From: Aulostomus chinensis
Lineage: Eukaryota > Chordata > Actinopteri > Syngnathiformes > Aulostomidae
Assembly: GCA_037954235.1 (NCBI GenBank)
Contig: JBBMOA010000013.1
Span: 9,807,501-9,871,500 of the forward strand
Reading direction: 5' to 3'
DNA: 64,000 bases
The position numbers were made by a program, and so were the translations under genes. The notes below the pieces were generated by a model, which saw only the letters and a list, made by a program, of their open reading frames with translations, had not been told where the DNA came from and did not search any database. Of this stretch, positions 1-11,905 are shown piece after piece. Positions within the stretch are counted from its first letter, which is position 1. Every line of letters begins with the position of its first letter.

Positions 1-1395
1 TTTCAGCTCTTCATACAAGAAAATGGGATAAGTAAAAGGGAAAAACAAGACAGTATATGTCAAAGCAAAGGCATAAACTCACTGGTGTTAGGGATGGCTT
101 AATGATCCAGGGTTCCCAGAGTTGGACAAGAGCCCTGGATCTTGACAATAATTGTATATATTTACTGTGTCAGGGCTCCAAATGAGCTGTTTCACAGGGC
201 CTAGGATATACATTTTTTTATTCTAATCATAATTCTAGACACAGAAAAATGTTAGGGTTCAGTCTTGGTACCAAAGCAGTCGTAGAGTATCAGATGGTGT
301 TCATGACCCAAAGCTCCAACCATTTCAATTACTAATGGTCGTAATTCATAATATTTACTGTACATACATTAAACCTACTTCTTCTACTCATCTTAGTACT
401 TCAAAACCCACTTATTCATACTTGGAAAGAGCCAGGACCCATTGAAAATAACAATGTAATCAAGTGACATAGTTTTCTGGTAAAATAATAGTGCTATGTT
501 CATAGTTCTGTCCCCAAAGATTGATGATGTATGAAGATGGTAACACTGTACCGCTTTTCACTTACTTCTTCACACTGAGGCTCATCTTAATTACAGTAAG
601 TTAATGCTTAGTTAACCATTAGTTAACACTGTAGTAATCTTTGAATAATGCTCATGTCCATTTTATGGGTTAGAAAGGCAGATGGAAAAACGTCTCATCT
701 GAAGAAACTGACCTCCTCATGTGCCAGGTGAAGGCATGCGCATGTTTATACAAGGGAGCAGCAGGAATCCACCAAAGCCTTCAGAGGTGAAGCAGGCCTG
801 GGAGGAGGTGGCAGCCAGTGTTTCCACATTATCGGGCATCAGTAGAACCACATTGCAATACCACGCATCTGCTCATCTGCCTGATACAACCTTTAATAGC
901 ACTTCACACACACAACACCACTGACCATGCTTAAAATAGGACCACGTGTGTGCCAACATTAACGCCACACAACACCATGGAATGTTAAGAGATTTTGGGG
1001 TAATGTTCATGGTCGTTGCACATATTTCCTGTCAGATCCCCCTGAAGAAAAAAAAATTAGTTGTGTGAATATTCACTGTAAAGTAGGGAGGAATACTGTT
1101 GGGTGATGGAAGCTGGAAGAGGTGGTGCAGGAGCACAGTGATGACCGTAAAAGCCTTATTTCCTGGGCTCAAGTATAAATTTGTGAAATAAACATGGAGG
1201 ACAAGCAGCTGTTTGAGGTGCAGCCCCTGGGCATCTGCAGGTGTATTTCAGGTAAACGGGGAATGAATTGACCATGGTGCTTTAACAGTCGACTCAGATT
1301 TGATGAAGTGTAGGGAATTCAAAATTAGTAAAGAGCTTAAAGCCTTTAAAAACCCAGTGCGAGGATATATGGTCTGGCCATTTATCATGTATACA
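1..1395. other. Non-coding stretch, no gene recognised
   Basis: This is AT-rich single-copy-looking DNA. The only open frame is about 67 codons long with no recognisable domain. No splice-flanked coding segment, RNA gene or transposon end stood out. Confidence 0.5.
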
Positions 1396-1408
1396 TGTGT
1401 GTGTGTGT

Positions 1409-1450
<42 letters not shown>

Positions 1451-1505
1451 AAGAGAGACAGAGAGAAACTACATTTGTGCTGGAGAGACAGAGAGATAGA
1501 GGGAG
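1396..1505. repeat. Compound microsatellite (GT)n then (GA)n
   Basis: About 45 bp of GT repeats interrupted once by GA run directly into a GA-rich purine tract with AGAC interruptions. Frames read through it on either strand are repeat artefacts. Confidence 0.95.
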
Positions 1506-2568
1506 TTCATGAGAATGTGTTAACCCCCAGTATAAGTGCATGCGCACCCACACACACGCGTGCACACATAAACACATGCATATACACACACATTTTTTCA
1601 CCAGACCAATATATCATTGCACTCACAGACCAAATGAGGCAATCGCTCAAAATTATTTGCATATAAACTAATGAAATATCACTGGGTGAAACTCAGTTGA
1701 ATGTTAATTACAAAGGTAATGCACTATTTGCTGATTAATGGATCGTCTCTCTTTTGGGCAAGAGATGGTTCGAGCAAATGGATGATCAGTGTGAGGACAA
1801 GGTGATTCCAGTGAAGGGAGGGAAGGAGGTTTATGCAGGATACTTTCTCAGTAGAATCAGAGAAATCTGTAGTGGAGGGAAGAGCAAGGACAGCAGAGGA
1901 GACAAGGAGAGAGTGAAGGATCCATCGACGGGAGGCAACAGTTGTGTTAAGTGGACATGGTCATGCGCTGTAAAGTTTTGTTTTACTTGAAAGGAATGGA
2001 ATGAAAATGTTTTATTCATTTTTGGATCATTAATTATGAATCCACCAAAAGCAGGATGGAAGGGTGAGGTGTGAAGTGTGCAAGTCAGAGCTTTTTTTTT
2101 TTTTTTTTTTGCTGAGGATACACATTACATATTTCATCTCACTGCTTGACCTCAGACTTTTGGGCGAGGTCTTTGAAGTGTTTCCAGTCAGAACAAAGAA
2201 CATAATAACAGCAGAAGCCTGCTCACTCTTAAAGATGTTCTACATTCATCACAAAGAGTTAATCCACTGACACTTGAATAACCCCTTTTGAAATGCTGTT
2301 GAGAAATATCATTTGTTTTTCTTGGAGGTCCTCCAATGATGTATTTTTCCTGCACTCACTGGTATTTGTGGCTCAGTCAAAATAAATGGCTCAACCTTTC
2401 TCGTGTATGAATCTGCCTCATGCACCCCAACTAGCTGAGGACGTGGTGCCGATTCATGCTGCGCTTAAAATGTTTGTGATGCAGTTCATTAGGATTGAGT
2501 GGTCAAATTGTCTTCCTTGGGTATTCAAACATGCAGTATGACATTTCATCTCATCTTCTGTCTTTATA
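1506..2568. other. Non-coding stretch with a poly-T run
   Basis: No gene is recognised. A 19-nt T run lies at 2092-2110. Short CA-rich patches near 1550-1590 are degenerate microsatellite. Confidence 0.45.
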
Positions 2569-2675
2569 CACACACACACACATACATATATAACACATAC
2601 ACACACATACATATATAACACACACACACATACATATATAACACACACACACAGACATATAAAACACATACATAA
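2569..2675. repeat. CA/TATA compound minisatellite
   Basis: Four imperfect tandem units of about 23-27 bp alternate a CA run with the core ACATATATAAC. The units differ mainly in CA copy number. This is a higher-order repeat built from a compound microsatellite. Confidence 0.85.
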
Positions 2676-3051
2676 TAAATATACTTGGGGTGTTACAAAA
2701 TTTCGCGTCATGAAATTTAGCAAAATATATAATGCCGAAATAGAATTCAAAGATGCACAAAATAAAAATCAATGTAAAAAAAATAATGCAATACAATGCA
2801 TGCACCACGAACACTGATGATTTTTGACCCTCTCGCCTTCTGTATACACAATGGAAGAAGAAGAAGAAGAAAAACACTCTCACAACACCATCGATGAAGA
2901 AACAAAACAGTTATTTCAAAATGGAGGAAGACGAGGTTCAACAAGTAGCAGATATTCCTTCATCAAACGAATCGGTTGTGTGGACTTGTTTCGGCTTCCC
3001 ACGTAAAAGACAAGGCAACGGTGAGACGTTTGTGGATAAAACAAAAACCAT

Positions 3052-3063
<12 letters not shown>

Positions 3064-3112
<49 letters not shown>
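3064..3112. repeat. (TA)n microsatellite
   Basis: About 24 uninterrupted TA dinucleotides. It ends 33 bp before the duplicated block that starts at 3145. Confidence 0.95.
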
Positions 3113-3118
<6 letters not shown>

Positions 3119-3144
3119 TATAGTATATATACACATGTATTTCA

Positions 3145-3709
3145 TGTATTTCTGTGGCGAAAGATTTGGTGGTTGGATGGTTGTGCTTTTGTTTCTTTGG
3201 GTTGTTTCCCATGCCTTTCTGGTTGAGAGCAGCCTAGCTGAAGGTGATGGTTGAGAAAATAAAAGTCAGTTGCCAATCTAATATCATAAGGAATTAAATC
3301 AGAATATAATAGAATATATTCTAAAAAAATTATGTAAAAAGAATATCAGTGGGCTGCACGGTGGTGCAGTGGTCAGCACTGTTGCCACACAAGAAGGTTC
3401 GAGTCCCAGCTCGACCACGGGATCTTTCTGTGTGTAGTCTCCATGTTCTCCCTGTTCCTGTGTGGGTTCTCTCTGGTACTCCAGCTTCCTCCCACAGTCC
3501 AAAGACATCAAGAGGGGACGAGGCTGATTGATACTCTAAATTGACCGTAGGTGTGGCTGGGAGTGTGAATGGTTGTCTGTCTCTATGTGTTGGCCCTGTG
3601 ATGGACCCCACCTCTCACCTGTAGATGCTGGGATAGGCTCCAGCCCCCCCCCCCCCCCCCCCCCCGCGCGCGACCCTTAACAGGAATTAGCGGAAGAAAA
3701 TGGATGGAT

Positions 3710-3711
<2 letters not shown>
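3145..3711 (+). repeat. Local duplication, copy 1 (unique flank plus SINE)
   Basis: The roughly 205 bp from 3145 to 3350 are nearly identical, with a few substitutions and small indels, to 8599-8804. Both segments are followed at the same point by a SINE in the same orientation. The homology therefore spans flank and SINE, and the duplication happened after the SINE insertion, or both belong to one larger repeat. The copies are direct and about 5.4 kb apart. Confidence 0.85.
3351..3711 (+). mobile_element. tRNA-headed SINE, family A, copy 1
   Basis: The head carries an RNA polymerase III A-box-like segment (GGTGCAGTGGTCAGCAC) and a B-box-like GGTTCGAGTCCC. A conserved body follows (TTTCTGTGTG, CCACAGTCCAAAGACATC, AATTGACCGTAGG), and the element ends in TGGATGGATGG. 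A 22-nt C run (3644-3665) sits where other copies have 6-7 C. A (CA)n tract abuts the tail, and no target-site duplication is evident. The element is non-autonomous and encodes no protein. Confidence 0.85.

Positions 3712-3753
<42 letters not shown>
3712..3753. repeat. (CA)n microsatellite at a SINE tail
   Basis: About 20 CA dinucleotides directly follow the GGAT tail of the preceding SINE. This suggests tail-seeded expansion. Confidence 0.95.
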
Positions 3754-3755
<2 letters not shown>

Positions 3756-4601
3756 CTCCAAGAACAGTGGCCTTACAGATTTTTCTGCTCCTTTTATTCC
3801 CTTCTCTTCCCTTAGCCCACCAATTATTGAAGATATTTGTGCTTGCTGTCAATCATCTTCTTTTTTTCACCATAAATCTCGAAACACAAAGTGCTTTTTT
3901 TATTTAGATGCAACTTGTCCTGAAAGTTTTCTTGGATGCTGCACAGTCATATACCGTTGCTGTGGCTGACTCTCACCCCAAACTAATAACTGTCAAACTA
4001 ATCTTTAGCCTGTTGTACCTGTTTTGATGAGAAAACGTGTTTATAGAATCTGATCAATTACATGCATTAAAGAAATGTAAAACTCAACATTTATGAGAAC
4101 ACAACAGGTCGTAGTCGTCCCGATATCAAACCAAAGGGAGAGAAAAAGACAGCTGTCAAGAAGTCAAATACCTTCTAGTCACTCCATCACAGCTAAACTC
4201 GCTCATGCAGCTGCTTCCTTGCAGTCATCATCACCAAACCATAACGCTTCACAATCTTATGAAAGGTGCTTTAGAGTTCTACACAAACTTATGCATCTGA
4301 AATGAACCGTTTGTCTCCCATTCCAAAATACCAGATGATGCATAATGCATGCCTCCGTGGCAGCTGTGCTGGAGTGACTGAGAGATTGATAGGCTGATTG
4401 ATTGATGATGACAGTTATGACTAATTCATTAAAAGCTAAGGCTGGTTGTGCATGTCACTCATTTGGGTAGAGGGAGTCTGCCGGCATGCCTGGATTTGGG
4501 CTGTGGGTGGGTTTGTGAAGTCAAGTGAAAACATGGCTTCAAGCTAGAAATGTGTGTTTTATGTGTTGACCACTACAGCACCGTCCCTGACATAGCAGCC
4601 T

Positions 4602-4602
<1 letters not shown>

Positions 4603-4634
<32 letters not shown>
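4603..4634. repeat. (CA)n microsatellite
   Basis: About 16 uninterrupted CA dinucleotides. Confidence 0.95.
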
Positions 4635-4635
<1 letters not shown>

Positions 4636-5242
4636 CTGTAAGCACTAATTATACGAATAAAGTCACACAAGTTTACGGCCACAGTTGGCATGAATATGTA
4701 CCCAAGTGTGATTTTAGTTGGTAGGACTCAGCAAAGGTCTCACCTGCGTTTGCAAAAGATAAACCAAAAGCAGGGCTGATGTGTTTCTTTCAGTTTTTCT
4801 ATCTCTGGACAGACGTTTCCATGTTATAAGAGTGACATCTGCATGTATTTGTATGAATATGGACACATCTGTAAGAGGGGTAAGCGCATCTGTAGAAAAC
4901 AAGAAATTAGAGCCACTTTCATTTTTATTGCTTCCAAAAAATAAATGCAATGACGAGGGAGGAGGAGTGTGACAAAAGAATGTCCTGTTGCATAATTGTC
5001 ACATAGCAACTGAACAGATCAGAGGGTTGTGTAACAAATTATGCAATGAAAAAGGAGGAAATTTTGAGTGGAAAATAAGTAAAAGAAGAAAGAAAATAGA
5101 TCAAAAGATACTATGGAGAGAAAGAGATTGTGTCACCCTATATAGATATAGGTGTAGACATTTGTGGACCATTTAGCACATTAGATATGTGATCAACAGT
5201 GAACAATATCTGTGACTTATTCTCTGTGTGAGGCTATACAAT

Positions 5243-5298
5243 CACACACACACACACACACACACGCACGCACGCACACACACACACACACACACACA
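5243..5298. repeat. (CA)n microsatellite with CACG interruption
   Basis: A CA run is interrupted by three CACG or GCAC units before CA resumes. Confidence 0.95.
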
Positions 5299-7249
5299 GC
5301 TACAGACTGCTAACTAGCTCAACTGTTGCCAATAAATCAAAGTGTTTCTTTGTCAACTGGATGGTTAGCTACTAAACACACACCCGTGCAAAAACAGTTG
5401 GCGGCTTCACACGCAATTAGGGAGCCGACAACATGATCCCTTTCAGTTAAAAGCATCAATGGGCTTCGTATGGCACAATTTGGAATTCTCTTTAAACACA
5501 AAATATCTGCATGAAAGTCAGAGCTTGTTTAGGTGGTTGTGTGTATGTTGTGTTGTGTGCACACTCACCCACATTTACATGTAAAGGTTTCTTTGGTCCG
5601 GAAAAGAGTAAATGAACAGAGTTAAACACGTGGAATGGGAGCAGAACTGCAGTGCAGCGGCCCTTTAAGCGTGCTCTGCATGCTGTATGTGTCTGATGGT
5701 AACAATATGTATGCATTTCCACATTCAAAGAGACCAGTGAATATTTGAATAAATTGCAAACTGACAGACCATGCTTTAGAGAATCAGAATGAATAATGTG
5801 CAATGGATTTCCGTCTTGATAAGTTCAGCCCGTTCCATACTATTTTTATGTAAAACGAAATGGAGACGAAGCTAAAATACTGAGGATGAAAAAAACCATG
5901 ATGGAATAATAAGAACCAGGAAGAAGAACACGATAAACATGTTAATAATGTCTCTCTACGGTTGTCCTCAAGGTCCAGACTCTGGTCCAAATCTGGACCA
6001 AATCACAGTCGCTGGACCCTGAGGAAATGATAACTTGCACTCTGTGTGATGTATTGTAGTGATTTCAGAATCATTTCTTCAATCAGCCTTCAGAGCAAGA
6101 CAGCTCTCCTGTCTTTATGAAGCTGCTCTGCTTTGCTTTGGTCCAATCGCATTCATCGTCCTGTCAGCATTTTTTTCCCGAGCCACATTTTGTGAAGCAA
6201 AAACATTGTTGGGGTGGGCCCCAGCGAGAAGCAGTGAATCAATCTCAGATGGGACATTCAAAGCTTTCCAGTATGAGTCAGTGGAAAACGACAGGTTTAA
6301 AAGTGTTATGACTAATAGGTATACGTTCATCTATCCACACCTCAAACAGGATTCTGCTGCTTTTATTCATAAGTGCAGGTCTTCCAAAGTAAGGAACCAG
6401 GATATAGGAAGAATCTCGAAAAACAAAGATACGATGTGGTCTCATTCTGACATTACTGATCCATTTTGTAATTATTTAATTGTGTTTAAGCACACCTGCT
6501 CCAGTGGCAGACAAACACTTGCGTCTTGGTCAGAGTAATTCCGCATTAGAAGCACTATTAGGAGAAATATAAGTTGCTGTGTTTGCCAAGTCAAAAATGT
6601 GGTGATGCATTAGTATCACAGACAGCTTGTCTGCTTGATAGCTGCTGACATATCAGTGAAACCTTGCCTCCAGCTAGACGGGGAGTGATCAGAATCTAAC
6701 CATCCGATCTGCTGAACCTCTCCAGGTGAGCTGAGCTCTTGTTGTCTGAGTCACCAGCTGCTGCGTTAGCACACCGCCAAATCCATCCAATACAGAGCTG
6801 CTGCATGTTGCTTCAAAGACCCCCCTTCAAAATACCCCCTCGCCTCTCCACTCCACCTATCATTCTGTTGCTTTGTAGCTGCAACAGAAGGATGCAAGCT
6901 CTCCCTTTGCCTTGTCAAACTAAGAGACTGAGCTTTGAGATGCTATCTCATCATATTCTGAACACATGTAACACATCGAGGGTTGAATATATAGAACAAG
7001 ACAAGTGAAAGACTTTAGTTACTTACACCAGGGTGAAACTGTGTGCATGCATACCCATGCATATGCATTGCTTTACAGATGATGATTAGGAACAATGACA
7101 TTTAGTTGTGGTAAATGCCAGAGCCTAATGGGCAGAGTTAAGGACAGTTAATGAACTCTTATGTGAAGCTCTGCTGACTTAGTATGAGGACATTAGAGAG
7201 ACGGAGAGACTTGTTCTCGCTAACAGCCACAGAACGAGGTAAGGTGCAA

Positions 7250-8200
7250 TGGAGAGGAGGGGTCCTGGCACTTAAAAAGCTCTAATGCTTCCCACCCACT
7301 GTTTCTCACTCATTCCTCCCCTCTTCTCTAATTCCTGAGTTTACTATTTGTGGCCTCAGCTTTAAAAAGCTGACTCCCTCCCATCAAACTTACTCACTCT
7401 CCTATTTCCACCTATTCAGACTCACCTCCCCCTGTCCAATCATTTCCTCCCCCAGTCATTCTCAAGCATAAATCACTTCTCCGCGATAGTTTTAATGGCT
7501 TTTTAATGAGCCTAATGTTTTCTGTTTTAATGAACTTCTTACGTCAGCCTTAATCATTTTAGGGGGATGAAAAATGATTGAGAAATGGCCTACATTAATT
7601 TAATTTACTGTTCAATCTGCACAGCCCTCTTTACAACCCTGGGAAGGCAAGGGTGTGTTGGAAAGAGAAGATGGAGGGACGAAGGGAAGAAGGAATGGAG
7701 GATTCTCCTGTCTCCCGGTGCGATTCAAGAAATTGATTATTAAAAGAATAAACATAAAAAGCCAAGAATTAGAGACCTTCATGTGTGGTATAAAGAATAA
7801 AAAAGAGAAGGGGACGGCACATAAAGAGTAGATGAATGGACTGGAGCCTGTAATTAATGGGGCCGTGCTAAAGGCTTGTTGTTCGGACTTATCTCCAATT
7901 AGGTTGCATTGTTGAGGCCTGCTAATGCTGGTTTCTATTGCTCTGTGAGACCAGCAGATTTAAATTGCTATGAAGCTGCAAGGTCTGAATGAATAAGTGC
8001 AATATTCAGCATCTGTTGCTCCATATCACAGTTTTTCATCAAGCTTTTGTTGATTCTTGCTTCAACTTTTACTTTCTCTCTTCCCCCATCCATCTTTTTC
8101 CTGAGTGACAGTCAGAAGTGTCATTTTGCCAACTTCAAGTTAACTGAGCTATAAACCAGCTGCCGAGGCTTTACAATCTCGTAGTGGAATACTGCTTCTT
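7250..8200. promoter_or_regulatory. Repeat-poor TAAT-rich stretch, possible conserved non-coding element
   Basis: This stretch lacks microsatellites and transposon signatures. It is dense in homeodomain-type TAAT/ATTA cores, for example TTTTTAATGAGCCTAATG near 7500. That texture is common in vertebrate conserved non-coding elements, but no alignment was possible, so this is inference from composition only. Confidence 0.22.
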
Positions 8201-8598
8201 GTGAGTGTATGACGGTTTACTCAAGGACACCCTACCTTGCCAGTGTTCTGTGAGAATCAGCCCCCATTTCACTGTGTTGATAGTAAAAGGCTGTGAATAT
8301 GCCAAGGCTGGCTGCCAAAATTGCTTTGCACTACCTGAGCTAAGTTGTCCTTTACTGTTTGTGTGCGCGCGAGCGTATGGCTATTTTGTTCTCAAGGCTG
8401 GAAGCATTATGCACCACTGATTATATGAAAAATCACAGCTGTGGCTGGTCACTATAACTGGTGATCTGTTAAATGATCCAGCTCTGGAACTGTGCGAGGG
8501 TTTACCAAGGTCTTGGTAAGAATACACATGTAATCTTGAAATGAAATAAAAACAGAACACATTTACCAGGGATATTTTACAGGAAAAGTACAACTAAT

Positions 8599-9091
8599 TG
8601 TATTTCTGTGGTGAAAGATTTGGTGGTTGGATGGTTGTGCTTTTGTTTCTTTGGGTTGTTTCCCATGCCTTTCTGGTTGAGAGCAGCCTAGCTGAAGGTG
8701 AGGGTTGAGAAAATAAAAGTCATTTGCCAATCTAATATCATAAGGAATTAAATCAGAATATAATAGAATATTTTTTAAAAAAGTATGTACAAAGAATATC
8801 AGCAGGCAGCACGGTGGTGCAGTGGTCAGCACTGTTGCCTCACAGCAAGAAGGTTCCAGGTTCGAACCCCGGCTCGAGCACGGATCTTTCTGTGTGGAGT
8901 CTGCATGTTCTCCTTGTTCCTGTGTGGGTTCTCTCCAGGTTTTTCCGGCCTCCCCCCACAGTCCAAAGACATCACGAGGGGACGAGGCTGATTGATACTC
9001 TGAATTGACCGTAGGTATGGCTGTGAGCGTGAATGGTGAATGAACCCCGCCTCTCACCCGAAGCCTGCTGGGATAGGCTCCAGCCCCCCCG
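8599..9091 (+). repeat. Local duplication, copy 2
   Basis: This is the second copy of the block at 3145-3711. The unique flank (8599-8804) and the SINE are retained, but the SINE tail has been replaced at 9092 by an inverted fragment of the hairpin-bearing repeat. Confidence 0.85.
8805..9091 (+). mobile_element. tRNA-headed SINE, family A, copy 2 (tail lost)
   Basis: A complete head (A box GGTGCAGTGGTCAGCAC, B box GGTTCGAACCCC) and body run to the GGCTCCAGCC motif. The sequence then passes abruptly into the hairpin repeat instead of the usual GACCCTTAACAGGATAAG and GGAT tail. The stretch between the Pol III head and the join carries several small deletions. Confidence 0.85.
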
Positions 9092-9093
9092 CG

Positions 9094-9121
9094 GCCAGGG
9101 ACTGGCTCAGGCCCTAATAAA
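9094..9121 (-). mobile_element. Hairpin-bearing repeat, isolated end fragment
   Basis: These 28 bp are the perfect reverse complement of 9393-9420, the start of a longer copy. The fragment contains the terminal hairpin (GCCAG, loop GGA, CTGGC) followed by TCAGGCCCTAATAA. It is fused directly to the truncated SINE. Confidence 0.75.
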
Positions 9122-9186
9122 GAACCATAGAGCAATTAATAACCAACATCATCAAAAAAGCTATAAAACTGTAAAAGTGTTGATAA

Positions 9187-9357
9187 ATTGTTCTGTATTC
9201 GGAATTGAAATTTGATATGACTGACAATAACGGTGAGGCTTTCGTGAGGCTGTTCCATCCTCTCTATCCCACTCATACACTCGGACTTATCGATAAACGT
9301 GCCCCGTTCACGATCGACCGCAAGTTCCTCGTCCGAGTGTCCCAGGTGGACGACTGA
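9187..9357 (+). pseudogene. Short coding-like fragment of unknown identity
   Basis: A 56-codon frame is open from an upstream TAA (9184-9186) to TGA at 9355-9357. The first ATG is at 9217, giving 46 residues. Unlike its surroundings it has a protein-like composition, with mixed hydrophobic and charged residues (FVRLFHPLYP, then FTIDRKFLVRV) and GC-rich third positions near the end. It lies between two perfectly inverted 28-bp ends of the hairpin repeat (9094-9121 and 9393-9420), so it may be the 3' end of a host or element gene trapped between repeat ends. I do not recognise the family. A chance frame is possible but looks less likely. Confidence 0.4.
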
Positions 9358-9392
9358 AGCACCATTTCAGCCTCTTCCTCTGCCAAAAATCA

Positions 9393-10446
9393 TTTATTAG
9401 GGCCTGAGCCAGTCCCTGGCGAAGACCCTATTATGTTTCGAAGTCACACTCGCCACTTCAAAAGTGAATTTGACCACCTAAACATGCATGAAAACTCACC
9501 AAATTTGGTAAGCACATCGGGTGCGGCGAAAAATTCGATAATTAAAAAAAAAAGAGGCGCTCTACTCAATAGCGCCACCTACATACACAAAAAACCACGC
9601 CACAGACTGTAGGAATGTCCTACAGACATGGGACAAACACCATTGAACTCGTCTCATCAAGACGGATAAATCATACACTCACACCCCTGACCTAACTGTA
9701 ACAGGATGTCCACAATTTGGACACGAATGTCTAATTTTGGACAATTTTGCGCCCCGAACAAAATCTATCTCCTCCTAAACCGTAAATGCCAGGGCTTCCA
9801 AACTTTCACACATTACTCTCCCAACTGTGCTGATTAAAAGTTGTTCAAGGTTAATATACTACGCGCTCGGTTTGGATTTTATGAGCCGTCAAAGTGGGGG
9901 AGAAACTTTTCGCCTTACAATGGAAGTCTATGGGGAGAGCGTGTCCTCTCAGGGTACATACTCTCAAACAAATGCTTCTCACATCTACACCATACATTCC
10001 ACAGCTTTTAAAAACACACCACTGTATTCCTGACAAAAATCCCTACAAAAATATGGTATTTTGTGTGACTTTTGACCAACGTAGGCCGAGTTATTCAGCT
10101 TTTACACACTACATTTCTCTGAATCCTCCACTCTCTCCACTCCAGCACAGATCAGACACAGTGCAGCGGGGGAGGGGTTCTTAAAGGGCCAGCTGGCAGC
10201 TCTGCTCTCAGCTCTGCTCTCAGCTCTGACAGAGATGGCAGAGAGTAAGCAGAGAAGGGAGGGGCTCTTAAAGGGCCGGCTCTCAGCTCTGCACTCACAC
10301 TGTGCAGCGCACTGAGGCTCGTATCTCCTAAACTACAAGGCCTAGGGATTTGCCGATTACACCGTTGGATTGGGGCCAGTGTCAAGGACGCGGCCGTAGG
10401 CCGCGCGGGGGCTCAGGCCCTAACAACGCTGCTTGCAGCTTTAATT
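9393..10446 (+). mobile_element. Hairpin-bearing non-autonomous repeat, near full-length copy
   Basis: It starts TTATTAGGGCCTGAG, then a hairpin (9408-9420: GCCAG, loop TCC, CTGGC), then GAAGACCCTATTATG. It ends with a second hairpin (10389-10405: CGCGGCC, loop GTA, GGCCGCG), CTCAGGCCCTAACAA and CGCTGCTTGCAGCTTTAATT. The interior encodes no transposase. It contains phrases typical of this dispersed fish repeat (ATAGCGCCACCTA near 9570, CACCAAATTTGGTAAG near 9498) and a short CAGCTCTGCT tandem array near 10187-10240. I remember it as a common fish repeat but cannot place it in a superfamily. The terminal hairpins might suggest a Helitron-like or other rolling-circle origin, which is inference. 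Confidence 0.6.
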
Positions 10447-11815
10447 GCCCATCTTTTCACTCATCCACGACTACAGCGCTGCTTTACGCAGCCAAGCTAA
10501 CTTTATGCAAAGCGAGTATGCAAGCGCCGTGTTGTTGCCCACCAAACGTGATACCGTCATGCAAGGTGCTGTTTTATTCGTCTGTTTATTGGCTACGAGA
10601 ATATTTAGTTCTCATCAAGAAAAAAATCTCATAGGCTGGTGTAAGAGTCAATCAAACGATGCTTGGTCCGTTCTGTAAACTGGCAGCTTGTTGGGGTTTC
10701 AGCGCTGTAGCTCAGCAACCCAGGCACTGATTGGCTTGTGTGTGATATATTTGCGTTCAGCAGGGCTTCACCATGACCAAACATGTTGTGTCATGTGGAC
10801 TCATGAATAACTACAAACTGCCTCTGATGCTGTGAGGAAAACTAGTTGTGATGCCGTAGACATTGCCATGTAGAACATAGATTATATTGGAATACTGGTT
10901 ATTGGAGAAAATCCTTTGATATTTCTCACCTCTGGACTCTTGGTGCCTTACAAAAGCAGCCCGTTTTAAAATTTGGGCGACGACGACGTCGAATACCAAA
11001 ATAGTTTACTTCCTGTACTGGTGACGGTACACTGTGGCTTTTTTAATCTTGCATTCATTTTTATAACGCGTTGATATGCGGTTTAATTAATTAATCTAAT
11101 TAACACATTAAAGTGACAGCCCTAGTTTTAACAATTTGGCCTATTTATATATATCATATTCTGTCCTGCTGTAGCCAATGCTAGCACACTAGGGTGACAG
11201 TATAGCTACGTCCTTAGCATCTTCCCACTGTTCTGCCTTTCAATGCAGCATCAATATTCAGTTATATAAACTATAACATAAAAACTTTAATTTCCAACAT
11301 CATTAATACAACTGCGATGAAGTATTTCACACATACACATAGATGTCAACTAACTGGGTCCCAGTGCGGACAGTTTTTCTCACCATTATGGACAACCTGA
11401 AGCAACACATGTCTTCTATCTCATCCATCTGTCACACTTTTGGGGAGGGAAAGAAAATCATAAACCAGGCGATGGTTTGCCCAGCAGCGGCATACTGACT
11501 GCAGCTCCGCCCAAACATTGACTGAAAGATGAGATTTTGAGCAGACACACACGCCTGCACCACCCATCAGGGTCCAGACTGACTGATTCCTGTCTACTTA
11601 AACTGCTCTACATGCAGATCCTTCACAGTCTGCTGCCTTCACAGCATCTCTATGCACCCGTCTCAGCTCAGCAATCACTGAGATACCTGTTAATGTTCAG
11701 CCAACAATCGCCTCTTCTCTCTTCTTCAATCACTTCACTTCTCTTATATTCAGTCCCTTCAGTAGAAAACTTAACTTTTTATTATGGTGCAATTGAGCCA
11801 TTTGCTATCACAAAA
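10447..11815. other. Non-coding stretch with a possible MITE scrap
   Basis: No gene is recognised. Around 11087-11135 the sequence TTAATTAATCTAATTAAC followed by GACAGCCCTAG resembles the terminal part of a hAT-like MITE that is common in fish. No partner end was found. Confidence 0.35.
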
Positions 11816-11905
11816 TCAAGGTTTTCTAACAAGAAATAGTATTGACAACTCAGAATAGTGGTTTATTTTGTCCTGTCAATACTATTTCTTGTTAGAAAAC
11901 CTTGA
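11816..11905. repeat. Perfect 32-bp inverted repeat (hairpin)
   Basis: Arm 11816-11847 is the exact reverse complement of 11874-11905, with a 26-nt spacer. The arms begin TCAAGGTTTTCTAACAAG. No target-site duplication or known element end is visible. It could be a small fold-back element, a template-switch product or a hairpin transcript precursor. Confidence 0.9.

Larger units (their letters stand above)
3754..8598. other. Non-coding stretch, no gene recognised
   Basis: The only features are CA microsatellites at 4603-4634 and 5243-5298. A 159-codon frame at 6059-6538 shows no domain, no signal sequence and no splice context, so it is treated as chance. The part from about 7250 to 8200 is repeat-poor and is listed separately as possible regulatory DNA. 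Confidence 0.45.

Noticed and set aside
2569..2675. CRISPR-like array of short repeats
   Set aside because: The units are CA/TATA microsatellite with no unique spacers, and the genome is vertebrate.
5960..6030. Imperfect inverted repeat TCCTCAAGGTCCAG against CTGGACCCTGAGGA
   Set aside because: It is a 13/14 match with extra internal GGTCCA repeats. It is too short and degenerate to call an element without copies to compare.
6059..6538. 159-codon plus-strand frame
   Set aside because: No recognisable domain or splice context, and overlapping frames of similar length exist on both strands. Chance is the simpler explanation.
8563..9135. 190-codon minus-strand frame
   Set aside because: It is the antisense of SINE copy 2 and its duplicated flank. 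The same peptide pieces recur at every SINE copy.
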